Below, piece after piece: positions 1-14,422 of a stretch of DNA of 64,000 nucleotides (position 1 is its first letter; the number at the start of each line of letters is the position of its first letter). Made by a program: the position numbers and the translations under genes. Source of the stretch: Paramecium sonneborni (Eukaryota; Ciliophora; Oligohymenophorea; Peniculida; Parameciidae); contig CAJJDN010000086.1 of assembly GCA_905182985.1 (NCBI GenBank), positions 169,458 through 233,457 on the forward strand, written 5' to 3'. The notes under the pieces are model-generated. The model was not told the DNA's origin. It saw only the letters and a program-made list of their open reading frames with translations, and ran no database searches.

Positions 1-2087
1 ATTTAATATATATTGAAGAAACTCAAATAGGAAATATATAACACCTTCAAGATTTGGCAGCTTAAAGCTTAAGTAACCTAATAGGTGACGATAAGGTAAC
101 CAAATCAGGCATAGTACTTGAAGTAATTAGCATAAATTTATCTTAGATTTTAAATTGCTGAGGGCACTGTAAATTCAGATACTGAACAGTATCCTCTTCA
201 ATGCTTGATTCATGAGATTAAGAAAGATATTCGATCATTATAATTTTAGATAACCCACCCATTTCATGCTGATAAATTAAAAAAAGAATTTAAAGATATC
301 CCTAATGAGGAGTTTTACTTTCATACAATCCTGAATTCGACATGGTTTAACAATATATATTATAATTTATTATTCAAGCGATTAATCGATTGGAGAATCA
401 ATACATTATATTATGATTATAATAATGAATTCCTATTATTATAAGTAAAAATCGTTTTTCCAGATAATTATAATATTAGGATTTTAATTATATTAATAAA
501 AGGAACAGTTTATTCCATTTTTTCCAATTATTGAGGATGAAAGATTTTAGAAATTTATATTTTACTTTTTCATCTTCTGTTGAATATTAGAACTATTTTT
601 GGTATAATTATAATCTCAAAGTCCTTTAGCATCTGTTTTTCAAATATTTTAATCCAAAGAAATTTATATGTTAGGTTTACCAATATATAGGAGTTTATTG
701 AGATTTGAAAAAATCTATAATGAGTTGAAATGGGTAAAATTATTAAATTATGAGAAATTCTGCATTATCATTTACGGATTTGATCAGAATAAATAGATTT
801 CTGAATTAAGCCAATAAAAAGAGAGACTCAAATAGACATTTTTTCTAATTAGTTTAATGAATAATTAAATTAAGTTTAACAATTCATTAACCCATTAATT
901 TTTATAATTTAGATTCCTTATTTTTCACATAAGCTATGAATGAGAGGTTAAAATAATGAAGCTCTATTTATATTTACCGGGTCTTTTAATAATGTCTTTT
1001 TAGATAAAATTAAGAAATTTTATCATAATTTTTGGATAGTGACTTGGAAAATTTTTTATATTTATGGGTGTCATATAATATTTATTAAATAGTATTACCT
1101 TTTAATTAATTTAAAAAGGAAATAATATTTATTTAGTAAAAATATTTTCACTTAGACATGAGATGCTGAAAGAAGTAAATTAAAGGTTTATATTAGTTCC
1201 AATATCAATATGCATATTTTAATTATTTTTTTATAAGAAATTTAAGAGAAGTGATGAGATATCATTAAAATCTAGATTTTAAATTTAATAGAAATTAAAA
1301 TGAGAAGTAGATTTTCTAAATCAAAATTTTTAATATAATATATATAAAATTTTTAAATGTATACAATAATAAATAAAATTTATATTGATATTTAGAATTA
1401 ATGTAATTTAGATGAGAGCCAGTTCTTTTTAAAAATTAAAAGTTAGAGGATGCTAAAAATATACCAAATAGCCATGAAGTATTATGATAATTATTATTGT
1501 GATCTAATTTGTTATAAAGATATAAGTTCATTCATTCAACATTATTACAAAAACAAAAGAAACTAGTTTTGTTTTTACTTTTTTTTTATTCAGTTATTGG
1601 TATTCGTTTTTCTTTATTTAGAGAGTTACTATATGATGAACGAGGTTAGATTCTTTATGGAGGAGTAACTTCTCGTGCTAAAAATGAAACTTTAATGGAA
1701 AATTTAGTTTGATCACAATCTTTGAGTTAGAGTTCATTTCTGAATGCTGAAAATAAATAAAAAAAGTACATGGAAAATCTTCATTAGGTTTACCTTATTT
1801 TTTTTTAGGTAAATACAATTTAGTTTATTCGATATGAATTTTTGGTAGATTCATTTCTTTTAACTTCAAAATTGCCCAATTACAAATATCTCCTAGACAC
1901 AAGATTTCACTAAAACCTTATGAAAATTCATGGGTGTAATCATGTTCTTGATCATACCAATAAATCGTAATTATTTTTTCAGTGGTGCAATTTCCGAAAC
2001 TTTTTGAATTTTTCCTTAGCTTTAATAAACTAACCTTTTATTCAGGACTGCGATCTAAATAAGATCAGATAATACTTAATGGTTTGA
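1..2087 (+). pseudogene. Unresolved coding-like region, possibly a degraded gene
   Basis: Several plus-strand segments stay open with TGA as the only stop (about 1-534, 584-943, 940-1161, 1145-1300, 1304-1480 and 1590-2087) and read as plausible protein, but they lie in different frames. I could not join them with convincing 20-34 nt introns. One segment (about 1145-1300) has a short hydrophobic stretch followed by basic residues; another (about 1590-1709) reads LLYDERGQILYGG before a TGA at 1710-1712, after which the same frame stays open to 2087. I do not recognise the family. It could be one multi-exon gene entering from the left edge, or a gene decaying by frameshift. The call is weak. 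Confidence 0.3.
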
Positions 2088-3187
2088 GAGATTACATTTT
2101 GATTGAAATATCAATAGACTCATCGATTTAATCTAACATAATATAAAATTTTATATAATTAGTACAGAAGTTATAATGTTAAATTAATTGATATTAATGA
2201 GGAAGCGAAATAATAAATATATGAATAAACATAATAAAAAAGAGATTTATTTGATTGAGAAATTGTGAAATGAATTGATGAGAAATGAGGTTAAGGATAG
2301 GATTATGTAAATAGATAATTAGGGTGGTGTATTGAGAGTTTAGTAATAATTAAATATTAGATTTGGAGAATTATATAATATAAAGAATAAAATGGTAAAA
2401 GTAAAAAAAGGATATTATGATAATATTTGATAATAAATTAGATGATAATGAAAATAATTTATGTAGGCAAATTTAATAAAAATAAGAAATGGGTAAGTGA
2501 AGTCAAATATAAATTTGTTTAATCTAAAAATTTGAATGAATAGAATTCATGTTAGTTTTTATGTGGCTGTTCTTTTAGAAGATCTTGCAGTATATTGTAA
2601 TTATGTTTTATTAACTAATTTAAAAGTGCTTTTTTCGATAATAATTTATTTTGGTTTGAGAGCCCTTGTTTACTATTGTTAGGTATGAGAAGACTTGATA
2701 GAGAAGTTTTCTTCAGATAATTCGAAATCGATATTTGGATTAGAATCTTATTAAGAATCAGCAATCAGGAGAAGATGTTCTTAAACTTAGTGTTCATTTA
2801 ATTAGGGGAGACTAGTTAATAAAGCCATCATTTTATCATCGAATGTAATAAGCATATCTATTGTGAATAAAGTATAAAACCCTTTAGTTTGGACTTTCGA
2901 TCTAAGCAAATCAATTGGCTTTTATGAAGTGTATAGATACAGTAAAAAATTTTGCCGAAGTCTGTATCATATTACAACATTTTAAATAAAAATTATCATA
3001 TATTAAATATTTATAAGATGTTTACTTAAGAAATGAATGATATCAAGTAAAGTGGTAATGAGAGAATGAGTGATAGAAATGAGATGAATATTATGATAAA
3101 TGAAATGAATGTTTAAAAAAGGGGAGATAATATAATAATAAATATGTATGTATATATATATATATAAATCAATCATAATAATAAATT
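2088..3187. other. AT-rich interval, one weak open segment and a TA run
   Basis: No confident gene. A plus-strand frame is open from about 2690 to a TGA at 3034-3036 and contains some mixed-composition sequence, so a small or decayed exon is possible. A TA dinucleotide run lies at about 3151-3166, just beyond the 3' end of the minus-strand HSP70 gene. Confidence 0.3.
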
Positions 3188-5128
<1,941 letters not shown>

Positions 5129-5213
5129 CTTATCTTTTTACTTTCTAACTTTTTTATTTATTAATTCAATTCACCTTCTCTATCATCAGCTTTAAAGGAC
5201 CTAACTTTCTATT

Positions 5214-5257
5214 TTCTAGAATTTATTAATTCTCGAAAACAGAATTTTCCAGAATTC
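5214..5257 (-). promoter_or_regulatory. Heat-shock element cluster upstream of HSP70
   Basis: Three inverted nTTCnnGAAn-type units occur within 44 bp: TTCTAGAA (5214-5221), TTCTCGAA (5230-5237) and TTCCAGAATTC (5247-5257), with an extra GAA at 5242-5244. This is the classic HSF binding arrangement, 86-130 bp upstream of the HSP70 start codon. It suggests heat-inducible transcription; the divergent Sec63-like gene starts 160 bp further on and could share it. Confidence 0.8.
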
Positions 5258-5416
5258 AAAAATATATTTTTAATTAATACCAATTATTATTTTTTATATT
5301 CATACATACTCTTTCTATATTAACAATATAATATCTAAATATTTACATTACCCAAATTATTATTCTCAATTATTTATTATATACAATCCTATAAATATAT
5401 TAATATTAATATTTAT

Positions 5417-6839
5417 ATGAGCGATCAAGAATTAGATCCTAGTGATTTCGCCTTTCTTTATTTCGCAATTTCTATTATAATTATTGCCATCTTACCCCTA
5501 ACTTATACCCTAATCAAACAACCGCTCTCATCCATGAAATATAATCCGAAATACAAAAAAGCTCCATCTACTGCTAAAAAAGCTATTGAAATCGACATCC
5601 AAAGAAATCTATTCTATAAAAAGAAAAGTTTCTATTGGAAATTGTTTTTTTGGATTATCTTAATGATGATCTTTATTAACACGTATCAATAATTACCTGA
5701 TTCTAAATTAATCAAGGGCTTTGATCCTTATGAAGTATTAGGTGTAAAATCATATACACCCGTTGATTAAATTAAAAAAGCATATAGACAACTAGCAAGA
5801 GAATATCACCCAGATAAACATCCAGATGAAACTTAGAAATACTCAAAATTATTTGATACTATCACTAAAGCTTATTAATGTCTAACTGATCCAAGTAAAA
5901 TTGCTAATTGTAAAAAATATGGAAATCCTGATGGTTTTACTGGATTCTAAATTGGTATTGCTTTACCTGAATTTGCAATTTCAAAAGAAAATCAAGGATT
6001 TCTATTGGCTGGATTATTTCTTTCTTTTATCATCATTATATTAATAACATTTTGCACAGCCTTTTCGGGATTTGGTAAATATGATGTCAATGGCATTCTA
6101 ATGTCAAATAAAAAATATTTAGCAGAAAGAATTACTGCAGGAAAAAATAAAACATATTAAGAATGTTTAGAAACTATCTAAAATTGTGATGAAATTGATA
6201 ATGATAAAGATTTCATCACTGGAATTCAATGTGAACACGCCCCTGGAATTTTATATATGAGTATTGAGATTTGCTTATAAATCTTAACACAATTATGGGC
6301 ACATTATGATTTACGGTAAATCAGAGAAATTACTGATTAAATTGTAACTTAGATTGAATCCATACCTAAAATTATTCAAGTATTAATTTGATTATATTTG
6401 TTAGCATAAATCTAATTTAAATCATCCAGGGAAACCATAATTAGAAGCCACAATTAAAACAGCAGAAGAAACTCTTACTGAGGATGATTATAGAAATACA
6501 GATTTATTTGAAATTAAATGTCATTTAAGTGGATTGGTAGATTAATTCATTTAAAGTCAAACTTTTCCAGTGTTAAAATAGAATTAATGGAATATATTGT
6601 TGTTTTATAATAATTTGATTATTGGATCTAGATAGATCAAAGAGGATACAGAAAGCAAATCTGTTATTTTCCGAGTAATTCCAGCTTAATTTGAATAGAA
6701 AAATATAACTGAATTTGAATTTAAAGTAATTGCTTATGCAGATAGTTATCAATTGAAACTAGAATAGAAACTCAATTTAAAATGTACATTTTATCAAGAA
6801 GATTCAAAGAAAAAAAACAATAAGGAAAAACATGAATGA
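5417..6839 (+). CDS. Sec63-like ER translocon J-protein
   Basis: Two exons (5417-6379, 6405-6839) around a 25-nt intron, 465 residues. Sec63 recruits the lumenal Hsp70 (BiP) to the Sec61 channel. Visible are two N-terminal membrane segments (about residues 11-33 and 71-90), then a J domain with the HPD motif at 131-133 (context YHPDKHPD), a third membrane segment near 190-215, and a cytosolic Sec63/Brl-like region. This TM-TM-J-TM order is that of Sec63 rather than a soluble DnaJ. At 465 residues it is shorter than yeast Sec63 (about 660) and lacks an obvious acidic tail. It is divergent from HSP70. Confidence 0.85.
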
Positions 6840-6878
6840 TTTTATAATATAATCAAATTTAATTAATCAGCAAAATTA

Positions 6879-8132
6879 TCATTTATATTTAGATAAACTT
6901 AGTGTTTATATCTTTTTCTCTTATCTCTGAATTGTTTATTATAAAATAACCTTTTCTTCCCTTAAGTCTTAAACTTCTTTGGTTATTTTATCTAAATCTT
7001 AATTCAATTATTTGTTATTTCTCTATAAAGCTGATATTTACTCAGACATTGTCTTCTATCTCATTTAGTTCAATTCTTTTTATCTTTCAACTTATATTTA
7101 TAATTTTTCAATTTAATGAATTAAATCCTATTCTCTCATTTATAAAGCTTCTTTATTTGTTGAAGTTGCTTAAAATTTTTATTTAATATTTTAATTTTCA
7201 TTTGATAAATTATCAACTTTATTTTATAATTCTTCGCAAATTTAACTATTTATTTCAGATTCAATTCTATTGTTTAAATTAAAAGTAATACTTAAGTAAA
7301 TCAAGATCAATATCTTTTTTAGAGATAATCAATTTTGTTAAAATTTCTTTTACTTCTGCTTTATTTGATACTTTATTTGACAATTCATCGTGAACAGATT
7401 CACATAATTTGATTATTTTTTAGATCTGCATCTAATAAAGTTTATCTTATTATGCAATTTTTAAATTAAGTTCTTTATTTTCTAATTTATTAATATCAGC
7501 AATTTATTGTAATTCTTATAATTAGTTTTAATAATCTTCATCTTTCTTTTTATTTGATGACTATAATTGATAATTAAGATCTTCAATAGTTTAATAAAGT
7601 TGTTAATTGTTGTATTTTAATTAATCATCTTCTGTCATTGATTTATATGAGTTTAATTGATTTTCTAATTCTTAAATATAAATTAATTATCTAGTTATTT
7701 CTTCACTATTTGATTCTCTAACTATTTTATGTTCTTCCAAAGCATTAGATAATTTAATAATATCATTTTATAATTGTGCTACTGTTCTTTCATGCTTTTT
7801 GAATTCATCTCTTTTGAAACCTTTTTAAAACAATGTAATGGTTTCATTATTCACACTTTAGTCTTTTTTTAAATTTTCATTCTAATGTTTTAACTATTAT
7901 TATGAATATTATTGATTACATGTGAGTGTTATTTTTCAAGACCTTTAAATTTCAATCTTTACTTTTTGAATTCTTCTGCTTAATCATGAACTTTTTAATT
8001 CAATTCATCAATACGATTCAACATAGAATTCTTTTCTTATTTTAAGATTTGAATCTTTTTCTTTTTATGTGCCAATTATGCTTGTAATTCTGAAATACTT
8101 TGTTTGCTATAAAAATCACAATCTGTTAACAT
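6879..8132 (-). CDS. Coiled-coil protein of unknown function
   Basis: 400 residues in three exons; introns at 7894-7919 (26 nt) and 7267-7291 (25 nt). Almost the whole protein is heptad-like, rich in Gln, Lys, Glu and Leu, with no signal peptide or membrane segment. Many Gln are TAA/TAG. I do not recognise a family; long coiled coils of this kind are common in ciliate basal bodies, cilia and cortex, but nothing here fixes the location. It converges tail-to-tail with the Sec63-like gene, about 40 bp between stop codons. Confidence 0.8.
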
Positions 8133-8154
8133 TTAAAATAAATTAAAAATTTTA

Positions 8155-9258
8155 TCATTCCTTCACTAATGTAATAGCATTATATTCTCTTCCTCTCATT
8201 TCTTGATTTTTTAAATATTAAGCTCTAAATGTATTGACTTTTCTATCATTATCTGTTTTTCCAAATATTCTATTTTAAGTATCAAAATTTGAATTTCCTG
8301 ATCTTTTTTTCATCCAATCTTTATGAATCTCAAAATTCCTGGAAGGGAACTATCCTTAATGTAATAAAGGATCTTCTGGATTAGGTTTATTTTGTATATG
8401 TCTAACATTGTCAAACTCTATTGATGGATTACTACAATTAAATCTTTCAAGTGCTATATGTGTAATATTACTATTTTACACTTAAATCTCTTTAAATGTT
8501 GAGTAGTTTTTTGTTCTTCCTATTTTCTAAGTTTTTCATTTTCTTCTCTATATAATTCAGTTTATTCATTAGTTGGATTATCTAAAGCAAATAAACCTGA
8601 TTTAAATCCTAATTTAGCTTTCTTATATGCTTTATTAACATCTTAATATTAAGATCTCCATTAATGATATTTAACTTAATTTAATTTAGCTTCTTATAAA
8701 TCTTTACGATATTCTTCAGGTCTTTTAAGTTGTGGTTAAGTTTAATAATTTATTTTTGTTTCATCATATTACTTTTCTGGTATTTATAATAATTTTTTTT
8801 TTAAAAAAGATTAACTAGTTGATTATAAAGGATGCTATGTTATTAAATGATTAATTGGATGTTAATGCAAATAATCTACATTATCTTCAATTAATCTAGG
8901 TTATTGACTTCTAAAATAAAAACTTTAATTTTTTAGAGTCATATTTTATTGATTATCTTCCATTTTCATAGTTCGAACACCTTATTATGCAAATTAACTA
9001 TGTTGTAAAAACTTGCCTAAATGTTATGCATCCCAAGTATTTCCTAACATTTTTATTGAACCATCTAATGCTGACGGTGTTTGACTTAATTAAGTTTCAC
9101 AATATTTACGATTGCTTTGTTTAAGCTTAAATTGTGCTATTACTAAAAGTTGGTAATATATTTTAAGTGTTCATACAGGAATCATCTTCTCTTCTCATAA
9201 ATTCTCTAAAATTATCTTTCCCAACATCTGGTACTCTTTCTTTTTATCTAAATAACAT
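8155..9258 (-). CDS. Conserved-looking soluble protein, unknown
   Basis: 347 residues with two introns, at 9143-9176 (34 nt, long for this organism) and 8454-8479 (26 nt). The sequence is hydrophilic, rich in Gln, Asn, Lys and aromatic residues, with a short helical EENEKLRKQEEQ stretch and a C-terminal part with conserved-looking Pro, Gly, Trp and Arg positions (FPSRNFEIHKDW). It has no membrane segment or known catalytic motif. Composition and repeated Tyr/Trp/Pro patches resemble ciliary microtubule-associated proteins, but that is only an impression. It ends 22 bp upstream of the start codon of the coiled-coil gene on the same strand. Confidence 0.7.
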
Positions 9259-9351
9259 TTTTCTTTTATTTTATTTAATAAATATTAAAAAAATGATTAA
9301 CTCATTTCTTAATTTACAGAAAATAATTTATTATTGATATTTCATTATATT

Positions 9352-12176
9352 TCAATATTCTGGAGGAAATTTATTGAATGTCACTTCCTTATCTATAATT
9401 AAACCATTTATCTTATAAGAAACTTTTATTTTCATTACAATCCCCTTTTGTCCTTAATTAGAATTAGTTATTTTTAGAGTCTAAAATTATAAATGCTTAA
9501 ATACCGATATCACCTAACCAGAGCTATTACCACTAATTGTTGATGAAGTGGGTTATGTCAATTGTAATTTCATATACTTTAATACTGCAAAAGAGAGTTA
9601 CAATTCTGTTATTGGACTAGCTGTCTTATTGTTGAAATATGCTGTAATATTTGTTTGATCAAAGGTTTCCTAAAATATTTCTTATCAATTCTTACTTTCA
9701 CTGCTCTAAATTCTATTTACAAAGCACCATCATCAAAAGCTATAGCTTATTAAGTTAAGGATTTTTATTCATTTTATTATGGTTAAATAATCTATTATTA
9801 TTATTATTATGGTTATATAATTGGTTATTATTATTACATTAAATTAGGAAGTGTTTATGGTAATGATTTTTATTATAATGGTTAGAGATTTAAATCAAAT
9901 ATATCACCAGGTAAATTAACTAAAGGTTATTATTACTATTATTATTAGAATGGAAATTATTATTATTATTACTATTAGAATGGAAATTATTATTATTAAT
10001 GTAAGTTTATATTTTAATTATATAAATTCTATAAAAGATTTATAGGTTATTATTATTATTATTAATATTATTATGTTTCTTACTTAATTTATAATTCCCC
10101 TATTCCTGTCAATTAATTAAAGTTTTATGATGCAGGCTATGATTATGTTTATGTTCCAGATAAATTTAATGTTATATCAAATGGATCAAATAAATCCCCA
10201 GGTAATTAATTTGTAACTTAAGTTTATTATTTAGATTAATTCTAATCTTGATTTCCTATAAGATTATCAATATCAAAACCATAAATTCGTGTTGATTCAT
10301 TATTGGTTACAGGTTTAGCTTATTCTAATTCTGTCTTGGCTGGTGGGTATTCATCATATTCCACATCACCTATTGGCTTATTTTCATATATTGATTTATG
10401 GGAATCACTAGGAGGTATTTATTCACAAATACCAGCTCTATGTTAGTCCCATTGTAAATCTAATAAACCATAATATTCGGAAGCTCTTTTTGATACTTCT
10501 ATTGATGTAGAATTAATCTAAGATTATATTAAGTTTGCTATTAGTTATTAAGAGTTGCTGACTTTAGGATATAATTTAATTAGAGCTGACAAAACATATT
10601 CTTTGATTACATTCTTTTAATTTGGTTTTTCTATTAATTTTTTAAGTAAATCAAGTATTTCTTCTTCTGTTATTTAAATTGGAGTATTGTCAACTGCTGT
10701 TGCATCTCCTTTCAATAAAAGATGACCAAAGTCTCCTATGCAATATGCTGCTGTTCTTGCTAATCCTTCTTGATTTAAGTTTTCTTATAATGAGAAAAAT
10801 AATTTATGAATAGCATAACTTTATAATTCAGGAGTACCTATAATTAAATGAATCAAAGATGAACTTGAATCTTCTTCAACATAATTTCCAGCCAAAATCA
10901 AAATTTTAATGAAAGTATCAATATACCATCTTCTAGAAGGAGCGTATTTTTCTACAATTTAACAAATTTTATTAGTCAATTCTTTAGTAAAATCAGCATC
11001 CTCTTCAGTTAGACTAAGTAATACATTTAATAACTCTTTAACAATGCCTTTTACATTAGTTTCATTAGTAATTACATAGAGAAGATCTAATGCTAAAGTT
11101 TTAATTGAATTATCATTTTCTTTTAAACATTCTAGAATAGTTTATTTATGCTTTTGAACTGCTTAAAGATCATGTTTTAATACTTTTTATAACATATAAA
11201 GAGAGATATATTTACTATTAGCATCTTTATTTTATAAAAACTTACCTAAAATATTGATTCCTAAAGTTTTAAGTGTACTAGAGGATTCAATTCCAAAAAT
11301 GGTTTTAACACATTCATATAAAACAGCATTACCTGAATTTTTAGTATTATTTGTATTAGCTGCTACTTAAGTGAGAATATCTGAAACTTCTCCAGATAAT
11401 TATAAATTTCCTTAACACATGATTCTAAAATATTTGAGAATTTCAATTTATAAAAATGGATCTGATACTCCTCCTATATCATATTCAGCTGAATATGTTG
11501 AATAAATAGATTTGAATATTCTAACCATAGGCTATACAAATTTTTAAAATCGTTATTTTTAATCAGGTTATATGACAAATATATGTTATGCTAATTGTAA
11601 AGAGGCAACTAATACTCCATGATGTCTATCATCTAATAATAATTCAACTTTTTATGAAAATTCATCAATTTTTTCAGGAACACGTGTAACTATTCTAGTA
11701 CTTGCTAAAGCTGCTTTTTTTTTTATATATGCTGTGCCATTCTATAATAATTTCAATACTTCTCCTGATAATGCTCTACACATTTCACTAGTACATACTT
11801 CACTTAATGCCATTAATGCTAATGATACTATATAATTAGATGGATTATTTAAATCTATTCTAATACGATTTGTGGCCATCATTAATACTTCACTTTTCTC
11901 ATTAAATAATTAAGTTAATGCCAAATAACCTATTCTCTTTTCATTATATGAATTAGCTGTTATTAAATGTAAACATTCCATTTAAGCAAAATCAGTCTCA
12001 TAACCCAACATTGAAATGAAAAGTAATTTTGCTACATTTCGAGGTCTATATTCTGATTCATTTGCTGAAAATGATTCTCTTATTAATGCTTATTCTTTCT
12101 TTATTAATGCTCTCTCTTCTGCAGCTGTTTTACATGATCTTATATTTCTTATCAAATCTCTTAATTTCGTCGACAT
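9352..12176 (-). CDS. AP1G1: AP-1 clathrin adaptor, gamma-adaptin subunit
   Basis: Large gamma subunit of the AP-1 complex, which links clathrin to cargo at the trans-Golgi and endosomes. 932 residues (human about 822). The N-terminus ([18 protein letters not shown], then [11 protein letters not shown] and [13 protein letters not shown]) is diagnostic of gamma rather than alpha-adaptin. The trunk of armadillo-like helices spans about 1-580. It is followed by an expanded Gln/Asn-rich hinge and a C-terminal ear of about 115 residues beginning [12 protein letters not shown]. One 26-nt intron (9670-9695) sits just before the ear. The start is the first Met of the conserved N-terminus. The hinge is longer than usual because of TAA/TAG repeat tracts. 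Confidence 0.95.
9785..10095 (-). repeat. TAA-rich trinucleotide tracts encoding poly-Gln
   Basis: The plus strand shows runs of TTA/TAT (TAA on the coding strand). In the ciliate code these are poly-Gln blocks of up to about seven residues, broken by [11 protein letters not shown] and similar short motifs, inside the gamma-adaptin hinge. They behave like a coding microsatellite. Confidence 0.8.
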
Positions 12177-12418
12177 TTATTTACTTATACTTATTAATGT
12201 TAAAGATTTATAATTATTTATATTCAATTTAAAAAATTCAATCAATATCTAATTAAATATAATAATAATATTTGTTTATAGTTGTCATTCTTCCATTAAC
12301 AAAAGTTAAATTAAATTATAATGTTACCATTTAATATCTTATATTATTCTGTAGCGTTATTCCTCCAGTGATTTCTTATTGTATAAATTAATAACAATTT
12401 ATTTTTAAATTACTTATA
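12177..12418. promoter_or_regulatory. Shared divergent promoter region
   Basis: 242 bp between the gamma-adaptin start (-) and the first coiled-coil/Cys-rich gene (+). It is very AT-rich; I see no specific factor-binding motif. Confidence 0.4.
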
Positions 12419-14377
12419 ATGCAATAATCAGCAAATACTAGATAAATATTAGATTTAGATTTTTAAAAAGAACTTTATTAAGAAGATCTAAAGAAGCTTG
12501 TGACGAATATTCAAGATAAATAAAAATCTTATAATGACACAAGATTATTATAAAGTGAACTTGTGTAAAAAATCATCAAAATTTGTTATTAAAAATATGA
12601 AGATGATATTATTAAGAAAAGAATCGAACTTTAAGAGTTAAAATCAAGGTCAGAAGAGTAAAAGGCTAAACAGGATGAAGAATACAACAATTTAGAAATG
12701 GAACTTAAAAATAAAATAGTCAATGTATTCATACGTTTTCAAAAATATTATGATAAAATAGCCTAAGAAAAAACTAAATTAGAAGAGTTAATAGTTGGAG
12801 ATTAAATTGATGGAGATTACATTTTAATTTTGCAAAGTGTTCATTAATCATTATCTGATTTTGAATTAGCTAAAGATAATGAATGTATTAATTAGTAAAC
12901 ATTTTTATCTTTAAAATCTCCTAATGTTCACACTAAATAGCATTAAAAAATGTCTCATTTAAATTCATATGTCAACACACTCATTACAAAAATTGAATAT
13001 GGTGATTAATAAATTTTAAATAACTAATCTGAAAATTCATAAATCTAAATTATTTTATCATAAAAACTCACTTCCCTCAAATAATAAATCAGATAACTGT
13101 AATAATTTAATCATGATTGTGTATAAGAAGTTTTTGATCTTTAATCTGACTTTCTTAATAGTTAAAGAAACCTTAAAAATATGAGATTAAATATCTAAAA
13201 TTCTTTTGCCAAAGAAGAAGAATAAAAATGTGCAGAAATTATTTAATTAGAATAATTAAAATCTGATATGGATAAAAATTATAAATCTTATACATAAATT
13301 GTATTATAAGGAAATAGTTAAAAAAAAGATTATGAAGAAAATATAATCAGATTAATTTCATTATCTAATTCATTAATTCAATCCTTAAATAATAGCATAG
13401 AATAATTTAGATTATAATTAGAAGCATTCTCTTTAACTCCTGATTCTAAAACACCTTCAAGTACTTCAATAAAAAAGATTAATATTTAAAATCCTTATAA
13501 AAAATATTAAAATGATAAAATTTAAACAGAGCCTTCTACTTATAATATATAAAAATCTATTTACTTCAGAAGAAAACCTTAAGTAGAAAAATTAGGCTCG
13601 ATCAAAACAGATGAAAATAACATTACATCATTCTCATCTATTTTTAAATAAACTTCTTAATCACCCAATTTTAGAAATTAAATTTTACCAGAAAAATAAA
13701 CGGCATTACCTTTGAAATGTTCTTGTCCTCCTGAATGTTTATGTTAATAATATATATAAGAATAATTACACACATGCAACAATTAATTGTATATAAATTA
13801 AAAAGGAATTCTATTATGTTAAGTTTGTTAAATATCTTTTTAAATAAATGAACATCAATTTTACTGTTAATTTAATAAGACTAAAAATAAGTTTAAATAA
13901 TTTCATGATTTTATTCATTCTTTTTGGAAATATATTATAAGTTTGACTTTAAATTAATAAATTGTAGATTTTTGGATCGGTCTAATTATAAATTGCAAAT
14001 AATAATGGTAAAATGGGTCACCAAGATTGCCTTCGATAAAATAAGATGAAATAATTGTAAATTTTCAATCAAATTGTCCCAATCAAAGCTTTTGCAATCA
14101 TAAAAGTCTTCTCCCTCAAATACATTCTACATGTAACACTCCATTATAATTATCTAATTATGGAGATGTTATTTGTAAAAGATGTCAGTACTCAATGTTT
14201 ATTTAATATCATTTAATTTAATGCCATGAAAATAATTAATTTTATGCATTTTAGAGTGTTGAAGAATTTATTTTATCAATTGATCCTTATATAAAATAAT
14301 TGATAAGATAAGAAAAAAATGATTGTAATTAATTTTTATAATCATTGATTATTAATTTGAATAAAAAATGGAAATGA
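12419..14377 (+). CDS. Coiled-coil protein with Cys-rich C-terminal domain, copy 1
   Basis: 652 residues, one uninterrupted reading frame. Residues 1 to about 420 are coiled coil rich in Gln, Lys and Asn; a Ser/Thr/Asn linker follows; from about 435 comes a conserved block starting KTALPLKCSCPPECLC. The last ~220 residues hold many paired Cys and His (CNNQLY, CQVCQ, CKRCQ, CH), suggesting structural zinc sites. The family is not recognised. The next gene downstream (44 bp gap) is a clear paralog with the same domain order and nearly the same length. A ubiquitin-ligase or scaffold role could be imagined from the Cys-rich end, but no RING or B-box spacing is obvious. Confidence 0.8.
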
Positions 14378-14422
14378 TTTATTTTATATATAAAGTTTAT
14401 CACATAAAATTAAAAATTAAAA

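Noticed and set aside
9785..10095. CRISPR-like or minisatellite array
   Set aside because: The TTA/TAT repeats are simple trinucleotide tracts inside a coding frame, not spaced repeats.
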